Shown: positions 18,145 to 26,956 of the stretch, one piece after another | Numbering within the stretch: position 1 is the stretch's first letter | How the letters are laid out: every line of letters starts with the position of its first letter | NCBI GenBank assembly: GCA_002342805.1 | Contig: DDQW01000036.1 | Span: forward strand, 1 to 64,000 | Direction of reading: 5' to 3' | DNA: 64,000 nucleotides | DNA from: Clostridiales bacterium UBA2432 | GTDB taxonomy: Bacteria; Bacillota; Clostridia; Lachnospirales; Vallitaleaceae | Notes under the pieces: generated by a model | Told to the model about the DNA's origin: nothing | What the model saw: only the letters and a program-made list of their open reading frames with translations | The model's database searches: none | Translations under genes and position numbers: made by a program

Positions 18145-18936
18145 ATGAAGAAGTTTAACATGAAAGTAGTTTTATCAGCGGTACTTGTATTATCAATGGT
18201 TTTAATTGCAGGATGTAGTAGTTCACCGGATACAACACTAGGTAAAATTGAAGAAGAAGGAACAATGACCTTTGCGATGACAGGCCAATATCCACCTTTT
18301 AACTTTATTAATGAGGATGGAGATATAGACGGTTTTGATATTGATATTGCCAAAGCGATTGCCGCAGAAATGGGCGTTGAAGCTGAACCGATTACAACGG
18401 CTTGGGACGGTATCATCGGTGGTCTTGAAAGTAAGCGGTTTGACATGATTATCGGTAGTATGGCTGTAACCCCTGAACGATTGGAAAAAGTAGCTTTTTC
18501 AGATCCTTATTATTATGACGGAGCGCAGTTTTTTGTACCGATGAACTCTGATATCGAAAGTATTGAAGATGTTAATGGAGGTACCGTTGGTGTTGTTACA
18601 GGGACAACCTTCCATGACGCATTAAGTGAAATGGACAATGTGGGTGAAATCATGCAGTTTGAGTCAGATGTTGACAATTTCATGGCATTGGGACAAGGGC
18701 GTATGGATGGACTAGTTACAGCGAAATTTGTTGGACTTCAAGCTCCTGAAAAATATGATGTACAAATTCAGCCTGCAGGAAGTTTGTTATATGACGAAGA
18801 AATCGCCATTGCTATTCGTCAAGAAGATGAAGACTTATTAAATGCAGTCAACGAAGCATTAGCAACCATCATAGACAACGGGACTTATGAAGAAATAAGT
18901 AACAAGTGGTTTGGTCTAAATATATTAGAAAAATAA
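18145..18936 (+). CDS. Amino acid ABC transporter substrate-binding lipoprotein (SBP_bac_3)
   Basis: About 263 residues. A lipoprotein signal ends at LIAGC and the mature family opening is FAMTGQYPPFNFI with GFDIDIAKAIAAEMG. The start at 18145 follows AAGGAG with seven-base spacing. It lies 47 bases after ablB with no terminator, so it is probably in the ablAB transcript. The permease and ATPase follow. Given the context it may deliver lysine or another amino acid for osmolyte synthesis, but specificity is inferred only. Confidence 0.88.
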   Translation: MKKFNMKVVLSAVLVLSMVLIAGCSSSPDTTLGKIEEEGTMTFAMTGQYPPFNFINEDGDIDGFDIDIAKAIAAEMGVEAEPITTAWDGIIGGLESKRFDMIIGSMAVTPERLEKVAFSDPYYYDGAQFFVPMNSDIESIEDVNGGTVGVVTGTTFHDALSEMDNVGEIMQFESDVDNFMALGQGRMDGLVTAKFVGLQAPEKYDVQIQPAGSLLYDEEIAIAIRQEDEDLLNAVNEALATIIDNGTYEEISNKWFGLNILEK

Positions 18937-18956
18937 AAAATAGGAGGCGTTAACCT

Positions 18957-19637
18957 TTGGAAGCATTTTTAGAAGCGGTACAAAGTTTTTTTGGAACAGT
19001 AATTCAATACGCCCCGAATTTTTTACCTGCAGTGTATTTAACACTGCAGTTATCTTTCTTTTCTATTCTATTAGGGACTCTTTTTGGATTAATTGTTACA
19101 TCATTAAAATTAGTTAAATTGAAAGCACTACAAGTCATTGCCAATGTATATGTATCTATAGTCCGTGGAACGCCATTGTTACTTCAATTGTATTTTATAT
19201 TTTATGGATTACCACAACTAGGGCTTGAATTCGATGCATTTACATCAGCTGTTATTGGTTTGGCATTTCATAGTGGTGCCTATATTAGTGAAATTTTTAG
19301 AGGATCTATTGAGTCTATTGATTATGGGCAAAATGAAGCAGCAAGAGCCTTGGGAATGACTAAGATGCAAGCCTTTCGTTATGTTGTATTACCTCAAGCA
19401 TTTAAGCGTTCAGTACCATCCTTGGGTAATCAATTTATCATTGCAGTTAAAGATTCATCACTTGCCAGTGTTATTACAATCACTGAGACGATTCTTATGG
19501 CTCGACAACTTGTGTCGGCAACATACGATCCATTTCCAATTTTATTCACAGCAGGAGTCTATTATTATGTGATTATTTCGATCTTAAGTTATCTCTTGAG
19601 ACGTTTGGAAGGTAGGTTGAAAGTTAATGAAAGATAA
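18957..19637 (+). CDS. Polar amino acid ABC transporter permease
   Basis: 226-residue membrane permease with about five helices. The SIVRGTPLLLQLYFI motif (about residues 62-76) and the EAA loop (YGQNEAARALGMTKMQAF) are those of the HisM/GlnP class. The start codon is TTG at 18957, nine bases after TAGGAGG. It overlaps the ATPase gene by eleven bases. Paralogous to the permease at 6971-7621, but the sequences differ clearly, so this is not a recent duplication. Confidence 0.9.
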   Translation: MEAFLEAVQSFFGTVIQYAPNFLPAVYLTLQLSFFSILLGTLFGLIVTSLKLVKLKALQVIANVYVSIVRGTPLLLQLYFIFYGLPQLGLEFDAFTSAVIGLAFHSGAYISEIFRGSIESIDYGQNEAARALGMTKMQAFRYVVLPQAFKRSVPSLGNQFIIAVKDSSLASVITITETILMARQLVSATYDPFPILFTAGVYYYVIISILSYLLRRLEGRLKVNER

Positions 19638-20373
19638 GCCAATGATTCGAGTAGTTGGATTACATAAATATTTTGATGATCTAGAAGTATTAAAAGGCGT
19701 TGACTTAAGCGTCTATCCAGGTGAAGTGGTGAGTATTATCGGAGGAAGTGGATCCGGTAAAAGTACACTCCTTCGATGCATCAACTTCTTGGAGAAAAAA
19801 AATAAAGGTGACATCTATATCGGCGAGAAAAAAATTGTTTCTGAAAAACATGATGTCAACCAATTGCGAGAGCGTGTTGGAATGGTTTTTCAACGATTCA
19901 ATCTTTTTCCTCACAAAACAGCATTACAAAATGTAATGATGGGGCCGATTGTCATTAAAAAAGAAGAAAAAGAAGACGCAAAAAAGAAGGCTTTAGCCTT
20001 ATTGCATAAGGTTGGTTTAGACGACAAAGCGGATGTATATCCAGCCATGCTATCCGGTGGTCAACAACAGCGAGTGGCAATTGCGAGAGCCTTAGCCATG
20101 GAACCGGATGTAATGCTCTTTGACGAGCCAACATCAGCCCTTGACCCAGAACTTGTCGGTGAAGTTCTTCAAGTAATCAAACAATTGGCAGATGAAGGAA
20201 TGACCATGGTCATAGTAACCCACGAGATGGCTTTTGCCAAAGAAGTCTCTGATAAAATCGTTTATCTTTACGAAGGAATCATTGCTGAAGTTGGAACACC
20301 TGAGGAAGTCTTCGACTTTCCAAAAGACGAAACATTAAAGAAATTCTTAGCAGGATTTTCATCACAAGAGTAA
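19627..20373 (+). CDS. Polar amino acid ABC transporter ATP-binding protein
   Basis: 248-residue GlnQ-type ATPase with Walker A GGSGSGKST (about residues 40-48; GGS rather than the usual GPS), signature LSGGQQQRV and Walker B VMLFDEPTSALDPE. It ends the ablAB/ABC unit. Two bases after its stop begins a 185-bp hairpin element that contains a T-rich terminator-like stem. Confidence 0.92.
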   Translation: MKDKPMIRVVGLHKYFDDLEVLKGVDLSVYPGEVVSIIGGSGSGKSTLLRCINFLEKKNKGDIYIGEKKIVSEKHDVNQLRERVGMVFQRFNLFPHKTALQNVMMGPIVIKKEEKEDAKKKALALLHKVGLDDKADVYPAMLSGGQQQRVAIARALAMEPDVMLFDEPTSALDPELVGEVLQVIKQLADEGMTMVIVTHEMAFAKEVSDKIVYLYEGIIAEVGTPEEVFDFPKDETLKKFLAGFSSQE

Positions 20374-20375
20374 AA

Positions 20376-20560
20376 GTGCCCATGGATGAAATATGCGAAG
20401 TGTTATTTCGCTAAGAGTAATCTAGGCAATAAAAAAAGAAAGAGCATCGGATTCTAAACTCGCTGTCGCTCAGACAGTAGAATCCTTAACATGCTTTTTC
20501 TTTTTTTAATGCCAATTACTCTAAAGCTCATAACAAAACTTATATTTCATCCAAGGGCAC
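20376..20560 (+). repeat. 185-bp long-hairpin element, copy A
   Basis: A single large imperfect inverted repeat fills most of the gap. The outer arms are GTGCCC-A-TGGATGAAATAT and ATATTTCATCCA-A-GGGCAC; the middle arms are TGTTAT/ATAACA, AGTAAT/ATTACT and GGCAATAAAAAAAG/CTTTTTTTAATGCC with small bulges. The apical stem is GGATTCTA/TAGAATCC around a loop reading AACTCGCT then GCTCAGACAG. It starts two bases after the ATPase stop. T-runs on both sides could end transcription in both directions. Its loop and a CGAAGTGTT motif recur in copy B at 25751-25934. The rest of the 20374-20700 gap holds only a small hairpin (20668-20696). Confidence 0.8.
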
Positions 20561-20667
20561 ATAATAATAAGAAAAAACTTTACATTTAATGTTTAGGCAT
20601 TTTCGATATGTGTAGATTGATTTATACATGTTGCGTTTTGTTATTAGCTCTACTTGATCTTCGTATT

Positions 20668-20696
20668 GTAGGCAAAGCTAAAATGTTTCTGCCTAC
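20668..20696 (-). terminator. Weak hairpin after the GntP permease gene
   Basis: GTAGGCA (20668-20674) and TGCCTAC (20690-20696) form a seven-pair stem four bases past the permease stop codon. There is no T-run on the minus strand, so it may stabilise the 3' end rather than terminate. Confidence 0.3.
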
Positions 20697-20700
20697 TAAT

Positions 20701-22059
20701 TTATACAAAAATCAACGCCAACACAAAGACAAGAACGATGGTAGCAATTCCTTGAATCAAGGTAGCTATTGTTTGTGATTTATAAGCAGTGGATACATCC
20801 ATTCCGCTGAATTCTGCAACAACCCAGAAGAAGCTGTCATTGGCATGGGAAACCGTCATTGCACCTGCGCCGATTGCCATTACGGTAAGAACTCTTCCTA
20901 TTACTGACGCTAATCCTAGTGCAGGAAGTAATGGTGCGACTAATGCTGAAGTTGTTACAAGTGCTACGGTCGAAGACCCTTGAGCAGTTTTTAGAGAGGC
21001 TGCAATGATGAAGGGGACTAAGATACCAATATTTAATGTTGTTAATGAGGAGCCAAGATAATCTCCAATGGGTGTTGAACTTAATACAGTACCAAATGCG
21101 CCACCGGCACCGGTAATCATAATAATAATTGCTGCATCTTTAAGGCCGTCACCAACCCAGCCAGATAAGGTTTCCTTGTTAAACTGAGGAAGCAATGCAA
21201 AAGCGAAAAAGAGACCGATCATCAATGCATTAATTGGCTTACCAAGGAATGCGAAAAGGGTATATAGACCACCGTCCCCAAATGGTAATGTTGGGAAGTT
21301 TGCAATAGAACCTAATGTAATCAAAAGAATGGGTGCTAAAATCGGAGCAAAAGATTTAAAGGCACTAGGAAGCTTTCCGTATTCTTTGTGAATAACATCA
21401 TAATCCATTTCAAGTGTTTCGTGATCTTCTGCAGAGGTGTATTTTTTGCCGGCAACTTTTGCCCACATATGACCGGCAAGCATGGTAACAATAGATACAC
21501 CAAGACCAACTAAAATAACTAATCCCAATTGATCTTCTAAACCTAGATTTCCTGCAGCTGCGATGGGTCCTGGTGTTGGAGGAACTAATGTATGTGTCGC
21601 ATATAATCCTGTTGCTAAGGACACGGACATCATAACACCGGAAACTTTGGATTTTTGAACGAGGGATTTTTTGAGTGAATTTAATATAACAAATCCGGAG
21701 TCACAAAATACCGGAATTGATACGATGTAACCGATTATACTCATGGCAAGACCGGGGCGTTTTTCACCAACCATTTTTAAAACAGTATCTGCCATGACAA
21801 TAGCCGCACCGGATTTTTCTAGTATTTTTCCGATGATGGTTCCTAAGATAATAACGATACCAATATAGGTAAGGATATTACCGAACCCTGAGCGAATGGT
21901 TGAGCCGATTTCTAGAACTTCCATTCCTGAAGCGAAAGCAACACCATAAGATGCAATAAGCAAAGCTAAAAATGGATGAATTTTAAATTTAGCGGTTGCC
22001 AATACAATAAAAGCAATTGATAAAACTAAAATAACGAGTAACATTGGTCCTTGTACCAT
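20701..22059 (-). CDS. GntP-family gluconate/glycerate:H+ symporter
   Basis: 452-residue membrane transporter with 12 or more hydrophobic segments and the GntP-family look: early glycine-rich helix IGIVIILGTIIGKILEKSGAA, THTLVPPTPGPIAAA (about residue 160) and a C-terminal SHANDSFFWVVAEFSGMD motif typical of the family. The start at 22059 follows TTAGGAGG; an in-frame TTG further upstream is unlikely. It lies 22 bases after the glycerate kinase gene, so glycerate is the most likely substrate, though gluconate cannot be excluded. Confidence 0.88.
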   Translation of the reverse strand: MVQGPMLLVILVLSIAFIVLATAKFKIHPFLALLIASYGVAFASGMEVLEIGSTIRSGFGNILTYIGIVIILGTIIGKILEKSGAAIVMADTVLKMVGEKRPGLAMSIIGYIVSIPVFCDSGFVILNSLKKSLVQKSKVSGVMMSVSLATGLYATHTLVPPTPGPIAAAGNLGLEDQLGLVILVGLGVSIVTMLAGHMWAKVAGKKYTSAEDHETLEMDYDVIHKEYGKLPSAFKSFAPILAPILLITLGSIANFPTLPFGDGGLYTLFAFLGKPINALMIGLFFAFALLPQFNKETLSGWVGDGLKDAAIIIMITGAGGAFGTVLSSTPIGDYLGSSLTTLNIGILVPFIIAASLKTAQGSSTVALVTTSALVAPLLPALGLASVIGRVLTVMAIGAGAMTVSHANDSFFWVVAEFSGMDVSTAYKSQTIATLIQGIATIVLVFVLALIFV

Positions 22060-22081
22060 AATAAATCCTCCTAACAATAGT

Positions 22082-23209
22082 TTATAATAGTTTTGCTATA
22101 TTCTGATAGGTTTGAAAGGCTAACTCACTTGCATTTTTTATAGCCTCCTCCAAAGGCATCGGATAACACATAATGCTAAAAGCCGCAGTCAAACCTTCAT
22201 CATACATTTTTTCATACCCATTACTTAATGAACCGACAACAGCAATGACTGGTACTCCATATTTTTTGCCTAATCTAGAAATCCCATATGGTAACTTTCC
22301 GTTTAGTGTTTGATCATTCAACTGACCTTCTCCGGTAAAAATAAGATCGAAGTTTTCTTTTTCGATAATTTTTTCTAATTGAATGGTTTCGCTAATCATG
22401 TCAAATCCAGAACCTGTTTTTGCATTTAAAAAGGCGATTAAACCGGCCCCCATTCCTCCCGCAGCTCCTGCTCCTGGGTAATCATTAACATCTTTATCCA
22501 AAAATTCAATAATACGCTGTCTGTAATTTGTCATACCTTTTTCAAGTGTTTCAAGCCGATCTGGTGTTCCGCCTTTTTGAGGGCCATAGACATAAGTGGC
22601 GCCTTTATGACCTGTAAGTGGATTGTCCACATCGCAGGCGACTAGAAATTCAACATCCATTAAGTCCTTGGAAACATTGGCGGAATCAATGGTTACAATC
22701 TTGTCTAGGAATTCTCCCCCATATCCAATTTCGACACCGTTTCGATCTAAAAAATGATAACCTAATGCTTGAAGCATGCCGACACCGCCATCATTGGTTG
22801 CGCTACCGCCAATGCCCATGATGATTTTGCGGCAGTCTTGTTTGAGTGCATCAAGAATTAGCTGACCAGTTCCAAAACTTGTTGTTAATAAAGGATTCAA
22901 TCGTTGGCTAGGTACTAACATAATACCTGAAGCGCTGGACATTTCAATAACTGCTGTATGTTTGTCGCCTAGAATACCGTAAGTTGCGGACACTTCTTCA
23001 CCAAGAGGGCCAATAACATTAAGATTATGATATGTGCCCTTAGTTGCTTCAACTAAGGCTTCAACCGTACCTTCACCACCATCTGCCAAAGGGATTCCCA
23101 TGACATTGGCTTTAGGTAAAACGGATGTAATTGCATCAGTAGCGATGTCACATATCTCTTTTGACGATAAACTTCCTTTAAAAGAGTCTGATGCTATAAG
23201 TATCTTCAT
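22082..23209 (-). CDS. Glycerate kinase (GarK/GlxK type)
   Basis: Phosphorylates D-glycerate. The 375-residue protein opens with MKILIASDSFKGSLSSKE, the family signature, followed by PLADGGEGTVEAL (about residue 37), GIGGSATNDGGVGM (about 118) and FTGEGQLNDQT (about 283), which line the active site. ATGATG at 23212/23209 follows AAAGGAG; the second ATG has better spacing. It is co-transcribed with the GntP permease, giving uptake plus activation of glycerate. The regulator upstream is a CdaR-like protein, a family known to control glycerate and sugar-diacid genes. Confidence 0.92.
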   Translation of the reverse strand: MKILIASDSFKGSLSSKEICDIATDAITSVLPKANVMGIPLADGGEGTVEALVEATKGTYHNLNVIGPLGEEVSATYGILGDKHTAVIEMSSASGIMLVPSQRLNPLLTTSFGTGQLILDALKQDCRKIIMGIGGSATNDGGVGMLQALGYHFLDRNGVEIGYGGEFLDKIVTIDSANVSKDLMDVEFLVACDVDNPLTGHKGATYVYGPQKGGTPDRLETLEKGMTNYRQRIIEFLDKDVNDYPGAGAAGGMGAGLIAFLNAKTGSGFDMISETIQLEKIIEKENFDLIFTGEGQLNDQTLNGKLPYGISRLGKKYGVPVIAVVGSLSNGYEKMYDEGLTAAFSIMCYPMPLEEAIKNASELAFQTYQNIAKLL

Positions 23210-23347
23210 CATTTTCTCCTTTCCTAAAATAAAAAACATAAAAATGACTAGTTTTATGACTGTGAAATATATCTTTGCATACATGTTGCATATATTTATT
23301 AGGATACGTGAAAAAGAATAAAAAAACATTATTCTTTGCCACAAAAA

Positions 23348-23388
23348 AACACAGCTATATTGTGCACTACGCACAATATAGCTGTGTT
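23348..23388 (-). terminator. Terminator after the CdaR-like regulator gene
   Basis: An 18-pair perfect stem (arms 23348-23365 and 23371-23388, five-base loop) starts ten bases past the regulator stop. It is followed on the minus strand by a run of seven T. It separates the regulator from the glycerate kinase gene, which must then have its own promoter in 23213-23347. Confidence 0.85.
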
Positions 23389-23397
23389 ATGAAAATG

Positions 23398-24564
23398 TTA
23401 GTTTCTTTTGCTAATAATATATTCAGCGAAAAGATACCAATAGATACGATCACCAATCTGTTCCGTTGGATCCAGATGCAAAATTTCCTTTAACCTGTTC
23501 AAACGGAATAAAATAGTATTGCGATGTAAAAACATATCTTTGGCGCACTGGCTCATATTCATATTGCTTTGATACATACAAACGACAGTTTCGGTCATGC
23601 CATTGATGGTTCTTAGCTTTTGGTAATCCTCTTCGAAAAAATGTTTTAAAACATTGTCAGAAGTTTTTGACAAGAAATAAGCCAGCAGATAGTCTTGAAT
23701 AAAACCGAATTGATCTTTTGAAGATTTCTTCATCTGATCCAGAACAAACTCTGCTTCATAATAACTGGATTTGATGTGATATATGTCGTCATAAAAGCTT
23801 CCGCAGGCAATGAGGTAAGCTCTTGATGTGTTCGTATTAATGATACGGACGAGTTCAAAAACATATTCGCGAAGATTTTCGGCTTCAATATCTACATCTA
23901 AGAAGTAAGATGCTTTTAATATGACAATGCGATTTGAAGAGACTACAGTTGAAATATCATTTTTATGATGGCGCTTATTTGATTTTATATGTTGATAGAT
24001 AACTTGAATTTTTTCCTGTGTTGCAAAGGATGAATCATTACCGTCCGAGTCATTGAACTCCAAGACAATAGCATTGCGCCGTGTTGTCATGTCATACCCC
24101 AACTTGTCACCCCAATTAATGGTGGTGACAAGGGACTCGCGATCAGTCAGGTTAATCAACTCATTCAAGAAAAAAGTTTTGTCACTCTGACGATAGTACA
24201 TTTTTTGTTTTAGGACTTCTTGTTCATACATCAATTCAATCATTGATTTGACAATATTCGACAAGTCATTTATCTCACTGGGAATTCCAGTGATGCCGAT
24301 AATACCGATTAGGGTATTGTTGTGGTAAAAAGGTTGATTAATACCAGCTTTTACACCTTTATAGTGGTCCTCATCGATTGCGTGTATATCTACACGACGT
24401 TCCTCATCAGAGGCCTGTTTGCCTATTTTATGAAATGTCCCGATGCGATGTGGGTTTCCGCTTGCGATGATAATGCCATCGGTATCAATAATGTTGATAT
24501 TGTAACCAATATCTTCAATGATTTTATTGACAAGTTTTTGCAGCATATCTCCATGAATTAACAT
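23398..24564 (-). CDS. CdaR-like sugar diacid regulator (PucR/HTH_30 family)
   Basis: 388-residue transcription factor. The N-terminal ~135 residues match the sugar-diacid recognition domain (IIEDIGYNINIIDTDGIIIASGNPHRIG). A poorly conserved middle domain follows, and the C-terminus ends in the PucR-type helix-turn-helix MNMSQCAKDMFLHRNTILFR (about 338-357). The start follows AAGGAG with seven-base spacing. Such proteins activate glycerate, glucarate and galactarate genes, fitting the kinase and permease next door. It is 13 bases downstream of the aldo/keto reductase gene and probably co-transcribed with it. Confidence 0.87.
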   Translation of the reverse strand: MLIHGDMLQKLVNKIIEDIGYNINIIDTDGIIIASGNPHRIGTFHKIGKQASDEERRVDIHAIDEDHYKGVKAGINQPFYHNNTLIGIIGITGIPSEINDLSNIVKSMIELMYEQEVLKQKMYYRQSDKTFFLNELINLTDRESLVTTINWGDKLGYDMTTRRNAIVLEFNDSDGNDSSFATQEKIQVIYQHIKSNKRHHKNDISTVVSSNRIVILKASYFLDVDIEAENLREYVFELVRIINTNTSRAYLIACGSFYDDIYHIKSSYYEAEFVLDQMKKSSKDQFGFIQDYLLAYFLSKTSDNVLKHFFEEDYQKLRTINGMTETVVCMYQSNMNMSQCAKDMFLHRNTILFRLNRLKEILHLDPTEQIGDRIYWYLFAEYIISKRN

Positions 24565-24577
24565 GTACTAGCTCCTT

Positions 24578-25540
24578 TTATGGCATGGATACGCCTTTTG
24601 ATTTGACTAAAAGTTCATACCATTCATCACGCGTTAGATCAACGTCAAATGCCTCCATTGCATTTTTAATACGTTCCGGTTTTGTGGTGCCAATAACTGG
24701 ATTGATTTTTGCAGGATGTTTCATTAACCAAGATAAAACAATAGCATCAGGGGAAACCTTATACTTCTTAGCAAGTTTTGTAACCAGTTTTTTGGTTTCA
24801 AGTACTGTTTCAGCTGTATCTTTTTCTAAGGGTGCACCTGAATAGATACCACGAGCGAGTGGACTCCATGACTGCAAACTCACATTATTTAGAATACAAT
24901 GTTCTAATGTTCCCAGTTGAAAATCAAGGCCTTTCCCGTGAGGATTATTAAAACCAATAGCACTATCAACAAACTCTGTTTTTCGAAGACTAAGTTCCAA
25001 TTGATTAGCAACAATTCTTCGACCGGTATAGACTTCAATCAGTTTCATTTGGTGATAATCCATGTTAGAAACACCGAGATTACGAATTTTACCGGAAATG
25101 AACAATTCATCAATAGCTTTTTTAAGTTCATCACGATCACATAAAGGATCCGGTCGATGAAGAAGCAAAATATCTAAGTAATCCGTATTTAATCGATCTA
25201 AGATTCCATCCACGGATTCAATGATATGCTTGTAAGAAAATTCAAAGCGTGATCCAAAATCAGAACCCCAAATATGTATGCCGACTTTTGACTGCAAAAT
25301 AATATTTTCCCGAATCTCCGGATGCTTTTTAAGATATTCTCCAAAAACAATTTCAGAACGACCGTTTTTATAAATATCTGCAAGATCAAAGAAGGTAATG
25401 CCTTCTTCAAGTGCAGTTTCAATAGCTTTTTCGCCCTCGATAAATTGTTCTTCCGTTAAGTCAAATGTTTCTTCCCAAGGGCCACCTAAGCCCATAGCCC
25501 CATAAATAATATACTGTTCAGGTAATGCTTTCGTGTTCAT
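24578..25540 (-). CDS. Aldo/keto reductase (YdhF-like)
   Basis: 320-residue NAD(P)H-dependent TIM-barrel reductase. Catalytic residues are visible: Asp and Tyr in FFDLADIYKNGRSE (about residues 50-63), Lys in LQSKVGIH (about 84) and His in ILLLHRPDPL (about 125). The C-terminal VIGTTKPERIKNAMEAF is the cofactor phosphate-binding region. GGAGG precedes the ATG. It is grouped with the CdaR-like regulator, so it may act on a sugar-acid or aldehyde intermediate; the substrate is not shown. The gap upstream (25541-25934) holds the 184-bp hairpin element and no gene. Confidence 0.88.
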   Translation of the reverse strand: MNTKALPEQYIIYGAMGLGGPWEETFDLTEEQFIEGEKAIETALEEGITFFDLADIYKNGRSEIVFGEYLKKHPEIRENIILQSKVGIHIWGSDFGSRFEFSYKHIIESVDGILDRLNTDYLDILLLHRPDPLCDRDELKKAIDELFISGKIRNLGVSNMDYHQMKLIEVYTGRRIVANQLELSLRKTEFVDSAIGFNNPHGKGLDFQLGTLEHCILNNVSLQSWSPLARGIYSGAPLEKDTAETVLETKKLVTKLAKKYKVSPDAIVLSWLMKHPAKINPVIGTTKPERIKNAMEAFDVDLTRDEWYELLVKSKGVSMP

Positions 25541-25750
25541 ACCAATACCTCCATAATCAAAACAAAATTATTGTGTCTCTATTATTATACACCTAATAGA
25601 AAGGCAAAGAAAGGTAAGTGCTCAAATAATAAATCTTTGCTGATCCATTTCATTAAGGAACTCTACAACTCATGAAAAAGCGCTGATTTATCACTTGAGC
25701 ACTCATATAATCGAGCGCGCTATTAACTTTTTGAGATCTCAATTTTAGGA

Positions 25751-25934
25751 AATAAGTGTCTATCAAATGTGAGTTTTTCATAAACATAGTGTTTCTTAGT
25801 GAAAGAAAAGGCAAATGCAAAGAAAGGATTCTGCTGTTTGAGCAAAGCGAGTTCAGAATCCGTTGCATTTGCCTTTTCTAAATGATAGAAACACTTCGTG
25901 AAATGAATCGACGAATATTTGATAGACATTTATT
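25751..25934 (-). repeat. 184-bp long-hairpin element, copy B
   Basis: Starts on the base next to the DegV stop codon and spans 184 bases as one imperfect hairpin. Outer arms AATAAGTGTCTATCAAAT and ATTTGATAGACATTTATT pair over 18 positions with one G-U. Middle arms AGTGTTTCT/AGAAACACT and AAAAGGCAAATGCAA/GCATTTGCCTTTT follow, then an apical stem GGATTCTG/CAGAATCC. Read in the DegV direction, the loop is AACTCGCT then GCTCAAACAG, almost the same as copy A at 20376-20560, and CGAAGTGTT is also shared. Nothing else is seen in 25541-25750. Confidence 0.8.
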
Positions 25935-26786
25935 CTACTTTATGTACCCAATCCCAATAATCCCTTTTCCTACATGGCAGCCAATGGCGGGGGAAATAGG
26001 GGAGTCGATGAGCTTGCTCGTATCAATGCCAACATCTTCTAGACGTGATTTGACATAAGAGACTTTCTCCGGAGCATCAGTGTTAAAGAGGAACATAAAG
26101 CGTGCATTTTTACCCATATTGGTATCATCGAGAAAGGATTGGATAACTTGATCCATAGCGCGCTTACTTGTCCGGATTTTTTCCCGTGCAACGATTTTTC
26201 CTTCCGAATTAATTTCTAATAAGGGTTTGATTTTTAGCATGGATGCTATAAATGCAGAGGAATTTGATAGGCGACCGTTTTTAACGAGATAGCTTAGATT
26301 ATCGACCATGAAATATACGCGGTCGTGGTCGCGTAATTCAGATAGGTGAGCTAATATTGTATCTACATCAGAACCTTCCTTGGCCATTCGGTGCGCTTCG
26401 GTTGCCATAAATCCGGTGATAAAGCTTGCGCTTTTTGAGTCGAAAGGATAAATATTGAGATCCTCTATATACGTTTGTGAGAGACAAACGCCTTGATAGG
26501 TACCACTGAGATGGCTAGAGATAGATATATAAATGATATCCGTGTATCCATCTAAGCGCATGTCTTCATAAATGTCTAGAAGTTGACCGGTTGATGGTTG
26601 CGCGGTCGAAGGAATGCTTTCAAGAGTATCTAATCGATCATAGAACTCTTGAGGTGTGAGATTTTGTCCATCATAATATTCTTGATGGTCCATAATAATC
26701 GTTGTTCTGGCAATTCGAATGTCATCATACCCTTGAAGATAGTCTAATCCACTGGTACTGCATGTTACAATTCCGATTTTCCCCAT
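25935..26786 (-). CDS. DegV family protein (fatty-acid binding)
   Basis: 283 residues, the usual DegV length. The N-terminal GIVTCSTSGL and the STAQPSTGQLLDIYEDM motif (about residue 57) hold the Ser/Thr residues that bind the lipid carboxylate. The central FMVDNLSYLVKNGRLSNSSA and C-terminal HVGKGIIGIGYI are also typical. The family binds fatty acids and, as FakB, presents them to the kinase FakA; no FakA gene is in the window. GAGGTG precedes the ATG. Monocistronic, followed at once by hairpin copy B. Confidence 0.9.
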   Translation of the reverse strand: MGKIGIVTCSTSGLDYLQGYDDIRIARTTIIMDHQEYYDGQNLTPQEFYDRLDTLESIPSTAQPSTGQLLDIYEDMRLDGYTDIIYISISSHLSGTYQGVCLSQTYIEDLNIYPFDSKSASFITGFMATEAHRMAKEGSDVDTILAHLSELRDHDRVYFMVDNLSYLVKNGRLSNSSAFIASMLKIKPLLEINSEGKIVAREKIRTSKRAMDQVIQSFLDDTNMGKNARFMFLFNTDAPEKVSYVKSRLEDVGIDTSKLIDSPISPAIGCHVGKGIIGIGYIK

Positions 26787-26835
26787 AATACACCTCGCTA
26801 TAATTTTGTCCTATATGATGCGTGAATATACATTA

Positions 26836-26863
26836 ATTATAACAAAAAACCTTTGATAATCAA
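26836..26863 (-). promoter_or_regulatory. Putative promoter of the DegV gene
   Basis: On the minus strand TTGATT (26858-26863), 16 bases, TATAAT (26836-26841), about 50 bases before the ATG. The spacing is one base short of ideal. Confidence 0.4.
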
Positions 26864-26956
26864 AGTAATTTTTAGAGGTCTTGTCATTTTTTCTAGCTAT
26901 TCGGCTTGTGATTTGGTACAATAAGAGTAGATTAAGAAACCAGGAGGACATTTAAA

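Noticed and set aside
22618..22821. A His-rich plus-strand frame opposite the glycerate kinase.
   Set aside because: It is antisense to a well-supported enzyme and has no start signal.
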